Assembly (NCBI GenBank): GCA_021799405.1
Contig: JAJZAL010000073.1
Location: 6,128 to 20,577 of the forward strand
DNA length: 14,450 nt
DNA from: Acidobacteriota bacterium
GTDB taxonomy: Bacteria; Acidobacteriota; Terriglobia; Terriglobales; Acidobacteriaceae
Direction of reading: 5' to 3'
This document shows, one piece after another, positions 1-6,475 of this stretch. Below the pieces are notes generated by a model that ran no database searches, had not been told where the DNA came from, and was given only the letters and a program-made list of their open reading frames with translations. A program made the translations under genes and the position numbers. Position 1 is the first letter of the stretch, and the number at the start of each line of letters is the position of its first letter.

Positions 1-118
1 CGGTGAAACGAACAGCTCAAACTACCAGACTCACTCAGAAGAATGGTTTGTTCAACGAACACCTTGTGTCCTGAGTCTGACGTTCCTTGAACAGAAACAC
101 GGCCAAGAGGGTTGGAAG

Positions 119-169
119 CTTGCGACAGGAAGAGCCTCTTCTGGGTTCTTCGACTCCGTTTGTCGCAAG
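119..169. repeat. Inverted repeat with nested palindrome in intergenic DNA
   Basis: Perfect 9-base arms CTTGCGACA (119-127) and TGTCGCAAG (161-169) are separated by 33 bases, and the spacer holds a second palindrome, GAAGAG-C-CTCTTC (129-141). It lies downstream of the LysR gene stop. No T-run follows on either strand, so it is not a typical intrinsic terminator. The rest of bases 1-234 shows no gene. It may be a dispersed intergenic repeat or a structured transcript end. Confidence 0.35.
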
Positions 170-234
170 AAACCTCGCCAAACTCTACTCAGGATGACAG
201 GCCAACTCATACAACGAACTTCTAGAACAGGACA

Positions 235-1119
235 CTAGATGAGCTCTCGTCTCGGGCGGGAACGCAGGTAAGTGCCCACCAACTCTTCTGTGATTTCGGC
301 GAACCGCACGGCGTTCGGAGCCCGAAGGCCGCGTCTGCGATGCAGCGTGATGGGAATGTTCCCTAGTGGGGGGAGGCCCAGCTCGATAATTTGCACGTCC
401 GTCGGCAGGCCAAGCTCGGCCCGCGAGGTCAATCCCAGACCAGCACTAACGGCGGCCCATACCCCCGTTAAACTCGGGCTGGTCATTGCCACGCGCCAGG
501 AGCGTCCAACACTTTCCAATGCGTCCAGTCCGGGTATCTGACATCCGCATGGGGGGTTGAAGAGAGCGAGCGGTAGAGGCTGCCTTGGACGATCTCTAAA
601 GCTGGGGCTCGCAATCCAGTGCAACGGAAGCTCGGTCAACAGTTGTGCCGTCTTCTTTTGTGCACCGCCTAGTGTCAAGACAAGGTCAAGTTCGCCGGAG
701 TCGACCGCTTGCAGGAGTACTTGGCCTAGGTCGACCGTCACCTCAAGTTTTACAAGTGGATAGAGCGCGTTGAACCGCGCAATGACCAGAGGTAATACGT
801 TACTCGTGAAATCTTGACCAAATCCAATTCGAACGACGCCTGCAAGAGACGATCCACGCAGAGTATCCACCATCTCATCATTGAGCTCTAGCACCCTCCG
901 GGCATATCGGAGAGCAATCTCTCCCTGCTCAGTAAGAATCATCTTCCGGCCTTGCTTCCGAAAGAGCGAGACGCCGATCTCCTCCTGCAGTCGCTTCATC
1001 TGCAAGCTGACAGCGGAGGGAGTTCGTAAAAGCCGTTCCGCAGCACGCCCAAAACCACCCAGGTCTTGGGTGGCCACCAAGGTTCGAAGACTGTCCAGAC
1101 TGAGGTTATTCAAAAGCAT
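235..1119 (-). CDS. LysR-family transcriptional regulator
   Basis: A 294-residue protein of normal LysR length. The N-terminal winged helix-turn-helix (about residues 5-65) has the usual pattern: a first helix with LRTLVATQDLGGFGRAAERL, a recognition region around TPSAVSLQMKRLQEEIGVSLF, and the hinge RKMILTEQGEIAL. Residues from about 90 on, beginning VVRIGFGQDF, form the periplasmic-binding-protein-like effector domain. The family binds DNA as tetramers and responds to small molecules; the ligand here is unknown. The gene is divergent from two alpha/beta hydrolases and a membrane protein, so those are its likely targets. The ATG at 1117-1119 gives the standard LysR N-terminus, though its Shine-Dalgarno (GAGAA) is weak. 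An imperfect dyad lies just upstream and may be its own operator. Confidence 0.93.
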   Translation of the reverse strand: MLLNNLSLDSLRTLVATQDLGGFGRAAERLLRTPSAVSLQMKRLQEEIGVSLFRKQGRKMILTEQGEIALRYARRVLELNDEMVDTLRGSSLAGVVRIGFGQDFTSNVLPLVIARFNALYPLVKLEVTVDLGQVLLQAVDSGELDLVLTLGGAQKKTAQLLTELPLHWIASPSFRDRPRQPLPLALFNPPCGCQIPGLDALESVGRSWRVAMTSPSLTGVWAAVSAGLGLTSRAELGLPTDVQIIELGLPPLGNIPITLHRRRGLRAPNAVRFAEITEELVGTYLRSRPRRELI

Positions 1120-1129
1120 AGTTTAGACA

Positions 1130-1150
1130 TTCTCAACGATAGTGTTAGAA
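1130..1150. promoter_or_regulatory. Possible LysR operator (imperfect dyad)
   Basis: TTCTCAAC and GTTAGAA flank six bases, forming a dyad with one unpaired base, centred about 20 bases upstream of the LysR start codon in the divergent spacer. LysR proteins commonly bind a dyad here to repress themselves and activate the divergent gene. I did not find the canonical T-N11-A spacing within it, so the assignment rests on position and symmetry. Confidence 0.3.
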
Positions 1151-1314
1151 GTTCTCGCTTTTAGTGATCTTCTCTCATCCATATGCTCCATAGTAGCGCA
1201 CCTTGCGGTCGGACTGCGACTCGGTCTTTAAGTCAGCGATGCTAACCAGTCTGATCGCTTAGAGGATCCAGCAGCGGCTCAGCAAGGGCGTGCCAGCTCG
1301 GCGAAAGGTTACTT

Positions 1315-2016
1315 ATGAAAACTATTCCTTCCAATGCAACGATCGTTCTGGTGCATGCCGCATGGGCGGATGCATCCTCGTGGTCTGCTGTAATCGGCCC
1401 ACTCCTCAAGGCGGGCGTCAAGGTGATCGCTGCCCAGATTCCAATGACTTCGCTGTCCGATGATGTTGCTGCGTTGAAAGTGGCCCTCGAAAGAGCGGGC
1501 GCAGGGCCAATCCTCCTCGTCTCCCACTCCTACTCCGGAGGTGTGATCACCGCTCTCGATGGTGATGATCGCATCCGAGGTCTCGCCTATGTAGCCGCTA
1601 TGCCGCCTGCAGAAGGCGAGACGGTGGGAGACCTTTTCTTCCGTGAGGCTCCCCATGAGATGGCCCCCCATCTGGAACCCGACGTACATGGTCTGTTATG
1701 GATGTCGGAGGAAGGCATGAACAATGCGGTCGCCCACCGAGCCACGGCGGAACAAAACGCAATCGCAACAGCAGCGCAACGCCCAATCACGATGAAGTGT
1801 CTTGGCGAGACAATACAGACTCCCGCATGGAGGTCGAAACCTTCATGGTATCTGCTGGCCGAAGACGACCGCATGTTCAGCCCGAAGACACAACGTTTCG
1901 TCGCCGAGCGTATGAGCGCCGAGATCCGTTCGTACAATGTAGATCATGCCCCTCACATTTCAGAACCAGCCCTCGTCGTAAGGTTCTTGCTGGACGCAGC
2001 CAGCGCGTTGCTCTAA
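1315..2016 (+). CDS. Alpha/beta hydrolase, serine esterase type
   Basis: A 233-residue single-domain alpha/beta hydrolase. Visible features are strand beta3 leading to the oxyanion segment LVHAAWADASSW (residues 12-23), the nucleophile elbow S-H-S-Y-S-G with Ser72 as likely nucleophile, an acidic residue in AEDDR (Asp184 or 185), and His211 in DHAPH near the C-terminus. The short cap and HAAWADASSW segment resemble the subgroup of small soluble esterases that includes pyrethroid- and hydroxynitrile-lyase-like proteins; the substrate cannot be told. There is no signal peptide, so it is probably cytoplasmic. The start ATG is preceded by AAAGG six bases upstream. It is the first gene of a probable three-gene operon (52-base gap to the next gene) divergent from the LysR regulator, whose inducer may be related to its substrate. 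Confidence 0.88.
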   Translation: MKTIPSNATIVLVHAAWADASSWSAVIGPLLKAGVKVIAAQIPMTSLSDDVAALKVALERAGAGPILLVSHSYSGGVITALDGDDRIRGLAYVAAMPPAEGETVGDLFFREAPHEMAPHLEPDVHGLLWMSEEGMNNAVAHRATAEQNAIATAAQRPITMKCLGETIQTPAWRSKPSWYLLAEDDRMFSPKTQRFVAERMSAEIRSYNVDHAPHISEPALVVRFLLDAASALL

Positions 2017-2068
2017 GCGATACGTTATCTCGCGTGCCATCAATTGAACGAACGCTACGGAGAATCAC

Positions 2069-2944
2069 ATGACCACATACCACCACGCCCGCATTCAAGG
2101 CCGTAAGATCTTCTACCGCGAAGCCGGGGCGACCACAAACCCGACAATCGTCCTGCTTCACGGTTTTCCGTCATCATCACACATGTTCCGCGAGCTGATC
2201 CCCTTGCTCGCCGACCACTTCCACGTTGTCGCGCCGGATTACCTCGGCTTTGGCTACAGCGATGCTCCACCGGCGGCTGACTTCCAATACACCTTCGACA
2301 ATATAACCGCGCAGATTCAAGAGTTACTCTTCACGACGATGGGTTTGAAGAAGTTCAGCATCTACGTCCAGGATTACGGCGCACCCGTTGGTTTTCGCAT
2401 TGCCTCGCGCCATCCGGAGACGATTGAAGGGATCGTCGTACAGAATGGTAACGCCTACATGGAAGGCATCAGCGCTGCTTTCGACCCGCTCCAGCCATTC
2501 TGGACGAATCGCAACGAGGAGACGGAAAAGGCTCCGCGGTCTCTCTTGACTAAAGAGACGACGATCTTCCAGTACACGCATGGTGCTAAAAACTCGGCTG
2601 CTGTGAGCCCGGACAGTTACACCTTCGACCAGGCGCTGCTGGATCGCCCTGGCAATGATGCAATTCAACTCGACCTCTTTCACAACTACACCTCGAACGT
2701 GGCGCTCTACGACACGTGGCACGAGTATTTCCGCAAACACCAACCCCGAACGCTGATCGTCTGGGGACAGAACGATCCCTTCTTCATCGCTCCAGGAGCG
2801 CAGGCGTTCTTGCGTGACCTGCCCAAGGCGGAACTGCATCTTATCGACGGTGGCCACTTCCTCCTGGAAGAGCACAGCGAGCTTGTCGCAGACAAGATCA
2901 TTGCCTTTCTGGTAAAGGGAAATAAGGCGGAGGTGGTCAAATGA
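2069..2944 (+). CDS. Alpha/beta hydrolase, epoxide hydrolase/haloalkane dehalogenase-like
   Basis: A 291-residue alpha/beta hydrolase whose nucleophile elbow carries aspartate rather than serine: VQDYGAP, Asp102. This is the arrangement of soluble epoxide hydrolases and haloalkane dehalogenases, which form an alkyl-enzyme ester on Asp. The oxyanion motif is HGFPSSSHMF (31-40), the acid is probably Asp236 in WGQNDPF, and the base is His263 in DGGHF. Haloalkane dehalogenases usually have Trp right after the nucleophile to bind halide; here it is Tyr103, which argues against a classical dehalogenase. A cap domain lies roughly at residues 130-210. GGAG seven bases before the ATG is a good ribosome site. 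The stop overlaps the next gene by ATGA, so translation is likely coupled. Confidence 0.88.
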   Translation: MTTYHHARIQGRKIFYREAGATTNPTIVLLHGFPSSSHMFRELIPLLADHFHVVAPDYLGFGYSDAPPAADFQYTFDNITAQIQELLFTTMGLKKFSIYVQDYGAPVGFRIASRHPETIEGIVVQNGNAYMEGISAAFDPLQPFWTNRNEETEKAPRSLLTKETTIFQYTHGAKNSAAVSPDSYTFDQALLDRPGNDAIQLDLFHNYTSNVALYDTWHEYFRKHQPRTLIVWGQNDPFFIAPGAQAFLRDLPKAELHLIDGGHFLLEEHSELVADKIIAFLVKGNKAEVVK

Positions 2945-3453
2945 ATTTCTCCGCCATCAACCCGCCCGACGGAAATAAGCCGCGGGTGGCAGCTCGGACC
3001 TTGCACATCTCTCGGGCCATCCTTTACGCCACCCTGGTGGTAGGAGCGCTTGATGCAACCGACGGTGTCATTTTCCTCGGCCTGCAGGGTCAAAACCCGA
3101 TCCATGTGCTTCAGTACATCGCGAGCGGTCTGCTGGGCACACGATCCTTCTCAGGCGGCCTAGCAACTGCGGGACTTGGACTCGCGGTGCATTTCGCCGT
3201 TTCGCTGGCCGTTGCAGCGATCTATATTTTTGCAAGTCGGCGCGTGGCTGTGCTGCGTACGAAGTGGGTGCTCATGGGTCTGCTGTACGGCGCTGGAGTG
3301 TGGGCGGTCATGAACTTGCTGTTGTTGCCGCTCACTGCAACCGCACACGGCCCGATTGCAATCGCGGCGATAGTCAACGGCCTCGTAGGTCACGCTTTGT
3401 TCGTCGGCCTGCCGTCCGCATACTTTGCGAAGGACGTGGAGATCATCGAATGA
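2941..3453 (+). CDS. Small four-helix integral membrane protein
   Basis: A 170-residue protein with about four hydrophobic segments: roughly residues 25-48, 75-98, 109-133 and 138-161. A short cytoplasmic-looking N-terminus rich in Pro, Asn and Arg precedes the first helix. Several polar residues sit inside the membrane segments, including His near residue 83, Asn in VMNLLLLP and a C-terminal NGLVGHALFVGLP stretch. I cannot assign a function; the shape recalls DUF1440/YagU-like proteins, but that is an impression only. The start ATG overlaps the stop of the upstream hydrolase (ATGA at 2941-2944) and has a GGAGG eight bases upstream inside that gene, so the two are translationally coupled. In this context it might handle a substrate or product of the hydrolases. 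Confidence 0.8.
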   Translation: MNFSAINPPDGNKPRVAARTLHISRAILYATLVVGALDATDGVIFLGLQGQNPIHVLQYIASGLLGTRSFSGGLATAGLGLAVHFAVSLAVAAIYIFASRRVAVLRTKWVLMGLLYGAGVWAVMNLLLLPLTATAHGPIAIAAIVNGLVGHALFVGLPSAYFAKDVEIIE

Positions 3454-3512
3454 GCGGCCTTTCGACATAGCAATCGATGGCAGTGCTGGCATTTGCAGTA
3501 TGAGAGGTGGTC

Positions 3513-3683
3513 ATGGCGGAGACGCCTCGCCTGGTCGACGACCTTCGAGCGACATTGCGTACTGTACGAGACCGATGTGACCGACCCGGCTCTCCGTCTC
3601 TTTCGCAGCGTATCGGCTCATTTGAATTGCGTTTGTCGGAAACTCAGAGACTGCTGCCGGGGGGCACGTCAAGCATCTCTTAA
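3513..3683 (+). CDS. Possible small protein (56 aa), unknown
   Basis: This 56-codon frame lies in an otherwise gene-poor gap (3454-3737). It starts with ATG preceded by GAGAGGTGG about two bases upstream, a strong but unusually close ribosome site. The product is polar and helix-prone, rich in Arg, Leu and Ser, with no cysteine pair or membrane segment. I do not recognise a family. It could equally be a remnant or a chance frame. Nothing else is visible in the gap. Confidence 0.25.
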   Translation: MAETPRLVDDLRATLRTVRDRCDRPGSPSLSQRIGSFELRLSETQRLLPGGTSSIS

Positions 3684-3737
3684 TTGGCAAGGCATCTGAG
3701 TTCAAGCCACTTGGAGCTTTAGCCTAAAGGTGAAGGA

Positions 3738-4070
3738 CTATGATATGGGGAGTACCAACGCCAGCACCTCAACGCGATTTTCGTCCATGACGCTGACCAG
3801 CATCTCAAGGATGAACAGCAGGTCACGCTTGAGCAACCGAACGGGAACGGCGGCGCTCACGGCGGCGAGGACACGGAGGCCGGTCGTGTTGGCGATGGCC
3901 TGTTCCTTGCGCTGCTTGTCCTGCTCGGCCTTCCACTTCTCCTCGTTGCGGCGGGTTGGCTGCTTCGGACGATGGACGGGGCAGGTCAGATTGGTACATA
4001 CCTTATGAATGGTGCCAACGTCGTTGCCTTCAGTGATGATGGCCTCGGTGGTGAACTTGCACGACCTCAT
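3738..4070 (-). pseudogene. ParB-like protein fragment (internal piece, both ends missing)
   Basis: About 100 codons on the minus strand encode a cysteine-bearing segment, HKVCTNLTCPVHRPKQ, then a charged helix (EEKWKAEQDKQRKEQAIANTTGLRV) and a helix with VPVRLLKRDLLFILEMLV. I recognise this as the middle-to-C-terminal part of ParB/Spo0J-like partition proteins of acidobacterial plasmids and islands, where the CxxxxCPVH segment precedes such helices; this is from memory, without a search. The N-terminal ParB nuclease/CTP-binding and helix-turn-helix domains are absent, and similarity appears to end after VEVLA, before the usual C-terminus. The right end abuts the recombinase fragment head-on near 4058-4068. 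It has no convincing start, and is best read as debris of a partition locus. Confidence 0.6.
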
Positions 4071-4743
4071 GCGCCAGAGCGCGAAGAGAGAGCGCGTTCC
4101 TGATGTTCTCGAACTCAGAGAACTTCAGCTTCTTCTCACCAAGCTCGACACGCGCGAACGCACACTAGTTCTGTTGGCTGCTGCCACGGGACTACGCGTA
4201 AGCGAGTTGCTAGGGATTCGATGGGCGGATGTGGACTTCGATAGCCTTGAACTCCGTGTGACTCGATCCATCTGGCATCAGAGGATCGGGGATTGCAAGA
4301 CCGAAGCCTCGGCCAGGCCGGTTCCACTCGACGGCTACATGGCGGAAGACCTGCTTCAATGGCAGAAGAAAAGTCCCTATCCGATGCAAGAAGATTGGGT
4401 CTTCGCCAGCCCGACCATCAAGGGGGAACAACCCTATTGGCCGGACAACCTCATGAAGCGGTACATCAAGCCGGTCGCCAAGGCGAACGGCATTTATAAG
4501 AACATCGGCTGGCACACTTTCCGCCACACCTTCGGCACACTGCTGAAGGCCAACGGGGAAGATGTGAAGACGGTACAGGAGCTTTTACGGCACGCCAACA
4601 GCAGGATCACACTGGATGTCTATACGCAGGCAGTGGGTTCCAATAAGCGGGCCGCGCAAAGCAAGGTTGTAAAAATGATGATTTCTGGCGTGGGTCAGAA
4701 CACGATTAAGATGGACCCGCAAAAAGCTCGAATCGGAACCTAA
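4009..4743 (+). pseudogene. Tyrosine recombinase (phage-type integrase), N-terminally truncated
   Basis: The frame encodes a complete tyrosine recombinase catalytic domain. The active-site set is visible: Arg63 in ATGLRVSELL, Lys97, His169 and Arg172 in HTFRHTF, His195 in LLRHANSRIT and nucleophile Tyr205 in DVYTQ. Family members are about 350-420 residues, with arm-binding and core-binding (SAM-like) domains first. Here only the last remnant of the core-binding linker (RQSAKRER, residues 22-29) remains. The first 20 or so residues are a chance reading of the opposite strand of the ParB-like fragment, so the junction lies at about 4058-4068. No clear ribosome site precedes the ATG at 4009; ATG 4069 is another candidate. 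The protein could not bind its core site normally and is probably inactive. Its stop lies 70 bases before a tRNA 3' remnant, which fits a former integration site. Confidence 0.85.
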
Positions 4744-4790
4744 TGGACCCTTATCGGCCCCGGATTTGGCTGTCACTTGGTCGCCATTGT

Positions 4791-4811
4791 GATTCTAAGT
4801 CACTTAGAATC
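4791..4811. repeat. Perfect palindrome beside the tRNA remnant
   Basis: Arms GATTCTAAGT (4791-4800) and ACTTAGAATC (4802-4811) are perfect 10-base complements around a single C. It ends two bases before the CCA end of the tRNA-Asp remnant. There is no following T-run on the plus strand, and the minus-strand transcript would read ACAATGG after it, so a normal terminator is not supported. It could be a recombinase or excisionase site, or the relic of a tRNA terminator. Confidence 0.55.
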
Positions 4812-4813
4812 TA

Positions 4814-4858
4814 TGGCGGGGACGACGGGGCTCGAACCCGCGACCTCTGCCGTGACAG
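4814..4858 (-). other. tRNA-Asp 3' half remnant; likely attachment site
   Basis: Read on the minus strand, bases 4858 to 4814 give an anticodon loop CTGTCAC (anticodon GTC), the 3' anticodon strand GGCAG, variable loop AGGTC, a T-arm with loop TTCGAGC between GCGGG and CCCGT, a 3' acceptor strand CGTCCCC, discriminator G and CCA. G73 and anticodon GTC point to tRNA-Asp. Bases beyond 4858 cannot pair with the anticodon strand, and no D-arm or 5' acceptor strand follows, so this is not a working tRNA. A tRNA 3' half just behind a tyrosine recombinase gene is the classic product of site-specific integration. Confidence 0.75.
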
Positions 4859-5086
4859 CCGGTTGGAAACCCATAACTTATTGAAATCAGGGGGAATGGA
4901 TGGCCACTTTCGGAGCCCTGAGACACGCTGGAGAACCCTTATCGGACCCTTAACGGACCCGCGACCTCTGCCCAGCAAACCTCTGCCCACACCCTCTCGA
5001 CGACCGATGTTTGCACTATTGTTGCGACAAAATCTCGACCTCTGCCCGGTAAACTTCTGCCTGCGTTCTGCAGAGGTCGTGGGTCC
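4836..5086. repeat. Repeats of the tRNA-derived core ACCCGCGACCTCTGCC
   Basis: ACCCGCGACCTCTGCC appears inside the tRNA remnant at 4836-4851 and again, perfectly, at 4957-4972. A shorter copy, TCGACCTCTGCCC, is at 5035-5047, and AACCTCTGCCC is near 4978-4988. An inverted copy at 5068-5086 reads, on the minus strand, GGACCCACGACCTCTGC, differing in one base from GGACCCGCGACCTCTGC at 4955-4971. Because the unit equals the anticodon-stem to T-stem part of the tRNA, these look like stacked att-core copies. The 4744-5187 stretch holds no gene I can support. Confidence 0.6.
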
Positions 5087-5106
5087 AATTGGACCTTTTG
5101 GACCTT
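5082..5106. repeat. Palindrome GGTCCAATTGGACC overlapping a tandem TTGGACCTT
   Basis: A perfect 14-base palindrome (5082-5095) overlaps two tandem copies of TTGGACCTT (5089-5097 and 5098-5106). It directly follows the inverted att-like repeat. Function unknown; a protein-binding site in the att region is possible. Confidence 0.45.
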
Positions 5107-5187
5107 CGCGCTTCATAGCGAAGTCGCTCTTGCCAAAAGAACTGCATTCAGATTCAGCGAAAGATCCATTGCGCCGCCGCCAATGGT

Positions 5188-5204
5188 CATCTAAACTTTA
5201 GATG
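5188..5204. promoter_or_regulatory. Operator-like palindrome in front of the HTH-PIN operon
   Basis: CATCTAAA and TTTAGATG are perfect 8-base arms around one C. The element ends where the GGAGG ribosome site of the HTH gene (5204-5208) begins, so a bound protein would block transcription or ribosome access. Toxin-antitoxin operons are usually autorepressed through such palindromes, and the first gene encodes a DNA-binding protein. It also covers the upstream ATG at 5202, supporting the start at 5217. Confidence 0.5.
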
Positions 5205-5216
5205 GAGGTGGCGGAT

Positions 5217-5783
5217 ATGCGGACAGTTCAGCTCAAACTTCGGGAGGCGAGCGCGGTGCTCGGCGTCTCGCCCAAGGATCTCCAGAACCTGGTCCAGTTC
5301 GGCGTATTGCAGCCACAGCGGAAGGATCGGTTCTTTGTCTTCGACCGGGCGCTGCTTCTGGAGGCGAAGGTTGCCTTTTATCTCAAGGAGTCGCTCGGAA
5401 CATCTGTGCCGTTGCTGGCGCGGTTTACAAGGGAGATTTTCAAGGACGCAGACCGGGCAAAGCCGGGGCGCGTTTCCAACGTTTCGATTCTCTCGCGGCC
5501 GACAAGAGGGAAAGAAGTGGTCAAGATCGAAATCCCGCTTCAAGCGCTCTCCAAGGAACTGGATGCCCAGCTTCCGGCCGCGGAGTCCCTCGGCAAGGAA
5601 GCTAACGGCCGGAAGCGGGAGAATTGGAAGACGGAGATTACCCGCGTTTTTGAAGCGGCGGCAGGCGATCTGGAAGGCACGACCGAACGCGAGATCCTGG
5701 ATGAGATCAAACGGTATCGTGCCGAGCGAAAGAAGACACCGGAGATCAGCGTCATTGCCCTACCCCAGGAAAAGACGGCCTAG
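5217..5783 (+). CDS. MerR-like HTH protein, probable antitoxin partner of the PIN toxin
   Basis: A 188-residue protein. The N-terminal 50 or so residues (LREASAVLGVSPKDLQNLVQFGVLQPQ...FVFDRALLLEAKVAFYLKE) look like a MerR/excisionase-type helix-turn-helix. The middle is basic and mixed, and the C-terminus (TEREILDEIKRYRAERKKT) is a charged helix of the kind that often wraps a toxin partner. GGAGG at 5204-5208, eight bases upstream, supports ATG 5217; an in-frame ATG at 5202 has no ribosome site and lies within a palindrome. Its last 29 bases overlap the PIN gene, so the two are probably co-translated. The antitoxin role is inferred from this coupling, DNA-binding domain and operator-like palindrome; the protein itself is not a recognised antitoxin family. 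Confidence 0.75.
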   Translation: MRTVQLKLREASAVLGVSPKDLQNLVQFGVLQPQRKDRFFVFDRALLLEAKVAFYLKESLGTSVPLLARFTREIFKDADRAKPGRVSNVSILSRPTRGKEVVKIEIPLQALSKELDAQLPAAESLGKEANGRKRENWKTEITRVFEAAAGDLEGTTEREILDEIKRYRAERKKTPEISVIALPQEKTA

Positions 5784-6210
5784 AGGCGTTGTCGATACTT
5801 CGGTCCTTGTGGCGGGAATCGCCGCCTTCAGGCAACTTGGCGCTCAGTCTCCCGTACCGAGCGCCAAGTTCTTACGGGACTGGATCGAAAACGATACCTT
5901 CCTCTGGCTCATCAACGAAGCGATCGTAGAAGAATACAGAGAGATTCTTGCGCGCCGCGGTGTCCGTCCTCATCACGTCGGTACAGCCATCAACTTGATC
6001 CGCGAGCAGGCGGAAGAGGTTCCGGACATCGCAGGCCGTGACATTTCTCCAGACCCGGATGATGAGCCGTTCTGTACCTGCGCCGAGGCGGGCAAGGCCG
6101 ATTTTATCGTCACGCTGAATCCCGGCGATTTTCCTCAGCAGCGGCTTCGTGCCCATGTCATTCTTCCCGGCGAACCAGTTCCGACGACGGCCCGAACGCG
6201 GTCAGGCTGA
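5755..6210 (+). CDS. PIN-domain protein, putative toxin (COG1569-like)
   Basis: About 151 residues. PIN domains are Mg-dependent ribonucleases, and many are VapC-type toxins cutting tRNA or mRNA. The acidic set is visible: Asp14 in VVDTSVLVAG, Glu59 or Glu60 in NEAIVEEYREIL, Asp100 and Asp103 in SPDPDDEPF, and the terminal IVTLNPGDFP, where Asn stands at the usual fourth acidic position, as is common in this subfamily. The first PIN residues begin soon after the upstream stop, so the start is internal to the HTH gene: TTG 5755 with GGAG ten bases upstream fits best; GTG 5719 and ATG 5701 are alternatives. The gene overlaps the HTH gene by 29 bases and runs tail-to-tail into the AbiEi-like gene, overlapping it by 53 bases. 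Confidence 0.82.
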   Translation: MPYPRKRRPRGVVDTSVLVAGIAAFRQLGAQSPVPSAKFLRDWIENDTFLWLINEAIVEEYREILARRGVRPHHVGTAINLIREQAEEVPDIAGRDISPDPDDEPFCTCAEAGKADFIVTLNPGDFPQQRLRAHVILPGEPVPTTARTRSG

Positions 6211-6424
6211 CTGAATAGTTGGCCTTGCCGATGGGCTGACAAGTGAATCGCCCTAGGGTTGGGAGTGCACGACGCTTGAACCTGTAGACTCCGCGGCTCA
6301 TCCGCTCCAGCCGGCTCCGTTGCGCCAGCCGAACCAGCACGGAATCCTTGATTCCCAGGGCGCGCGCCTCCGCTGACGAGAGCAAACCATTGTGCTCCTC
6401 GGCGAGGGAATACAGTTCGTTCAT
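6158..6424 (-). CDS. AbiEi-type antitoxin N-terminal domain protein, truncated
   Basis: The segment starting MNELYSLAEEHNGLLSSAEA and continuing to RLERMSRGVYRF is the winged-helix N-terminal domain of AbiEi-type (type IV) antitoxins, which repress their operon and counter an AbiEii nucleotidyltransferase toxin. Full proteins are near 200 residues; here only about 88 follow this start, and after GVYRF the family pattern is lost, the last 40 residues looking unrelated. No AbiEii gene follows; the convergent PIN gene occupies that place. The open frame extends upstream to 6538, but that part spans a palindrome and overlaps the HxlR gene end, so I prefer ATG 6424, though no strong ribosome site marks it. 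Probably an orphaned, partly degraded antitoxin that may still bind its operator. Confidence 0.6.
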   Translation of the reverse strand: MNELYSLAEEHNGLLSSAEARALGIKDSVLVRLAQRSRLERMSRGVYRFKRRALPTLGRFTCQPIGKANYSVSLTAFGPSSELVRREE

Positions 6425-6475
6425 ACGAGTTAGCGGCATAGGCCAAGTAAGAGGCAAATTGCCATCCTTGTCAAC

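Larger units (their letters stand above)
4747..4956 (+). repeat. Three copies of ACCCTTAWCGG
   Basis: An 11-base direct repeat occurs at 4747-4757 (ACCCTTATCGG), 4935-4945 (identical) and 4946-4956 (ACCCTTAACGG); the last two are in tandem. They flank the tRNA remnant. Short repeats near an integrase gene are often arm-type binding sites, but a duplication history would look the same. Confidence 0.5.

Noticed and set aside
1235..1259. AGCGAT ... ATCGCT inverted repeat upstream of the first hydrolase
   Set aside because: Six-base arms with a 13-base spacer are likely enough by chance, and no attenuator or riboswitch structure is visible.
3511..3705. 64-codon minus-strand frame in the gap after the membrane protein gene
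   Set aside because: No ribosome site or recognisable motif; the opposite-strand 56-codon frame has a better start signal.
4743..5201. 152-codon open frame on the plus strand containing GGDDGARTRDLCRD
   Set aside because: That peptide is the antisense translation of the tRNA 3' half, a known source of spurious proteins; the rest covers repeats and has no ribosome site.
5335..6210. Long frame that would make the PIN protein 291 residues
   Set aside because: Its first 140 residues are an Arg-rich out-of-frame reading of the HTH gene; PIN similarity starts only near 5785.
6135..6446. Minus-strand frame of 103 codons beside the AbiEi-like gene
   Set aside because: It is a shifted reading of the AbiEi-like gene and of the antisense of the PIN gene end; it does not continue the AbiEi family sequence.
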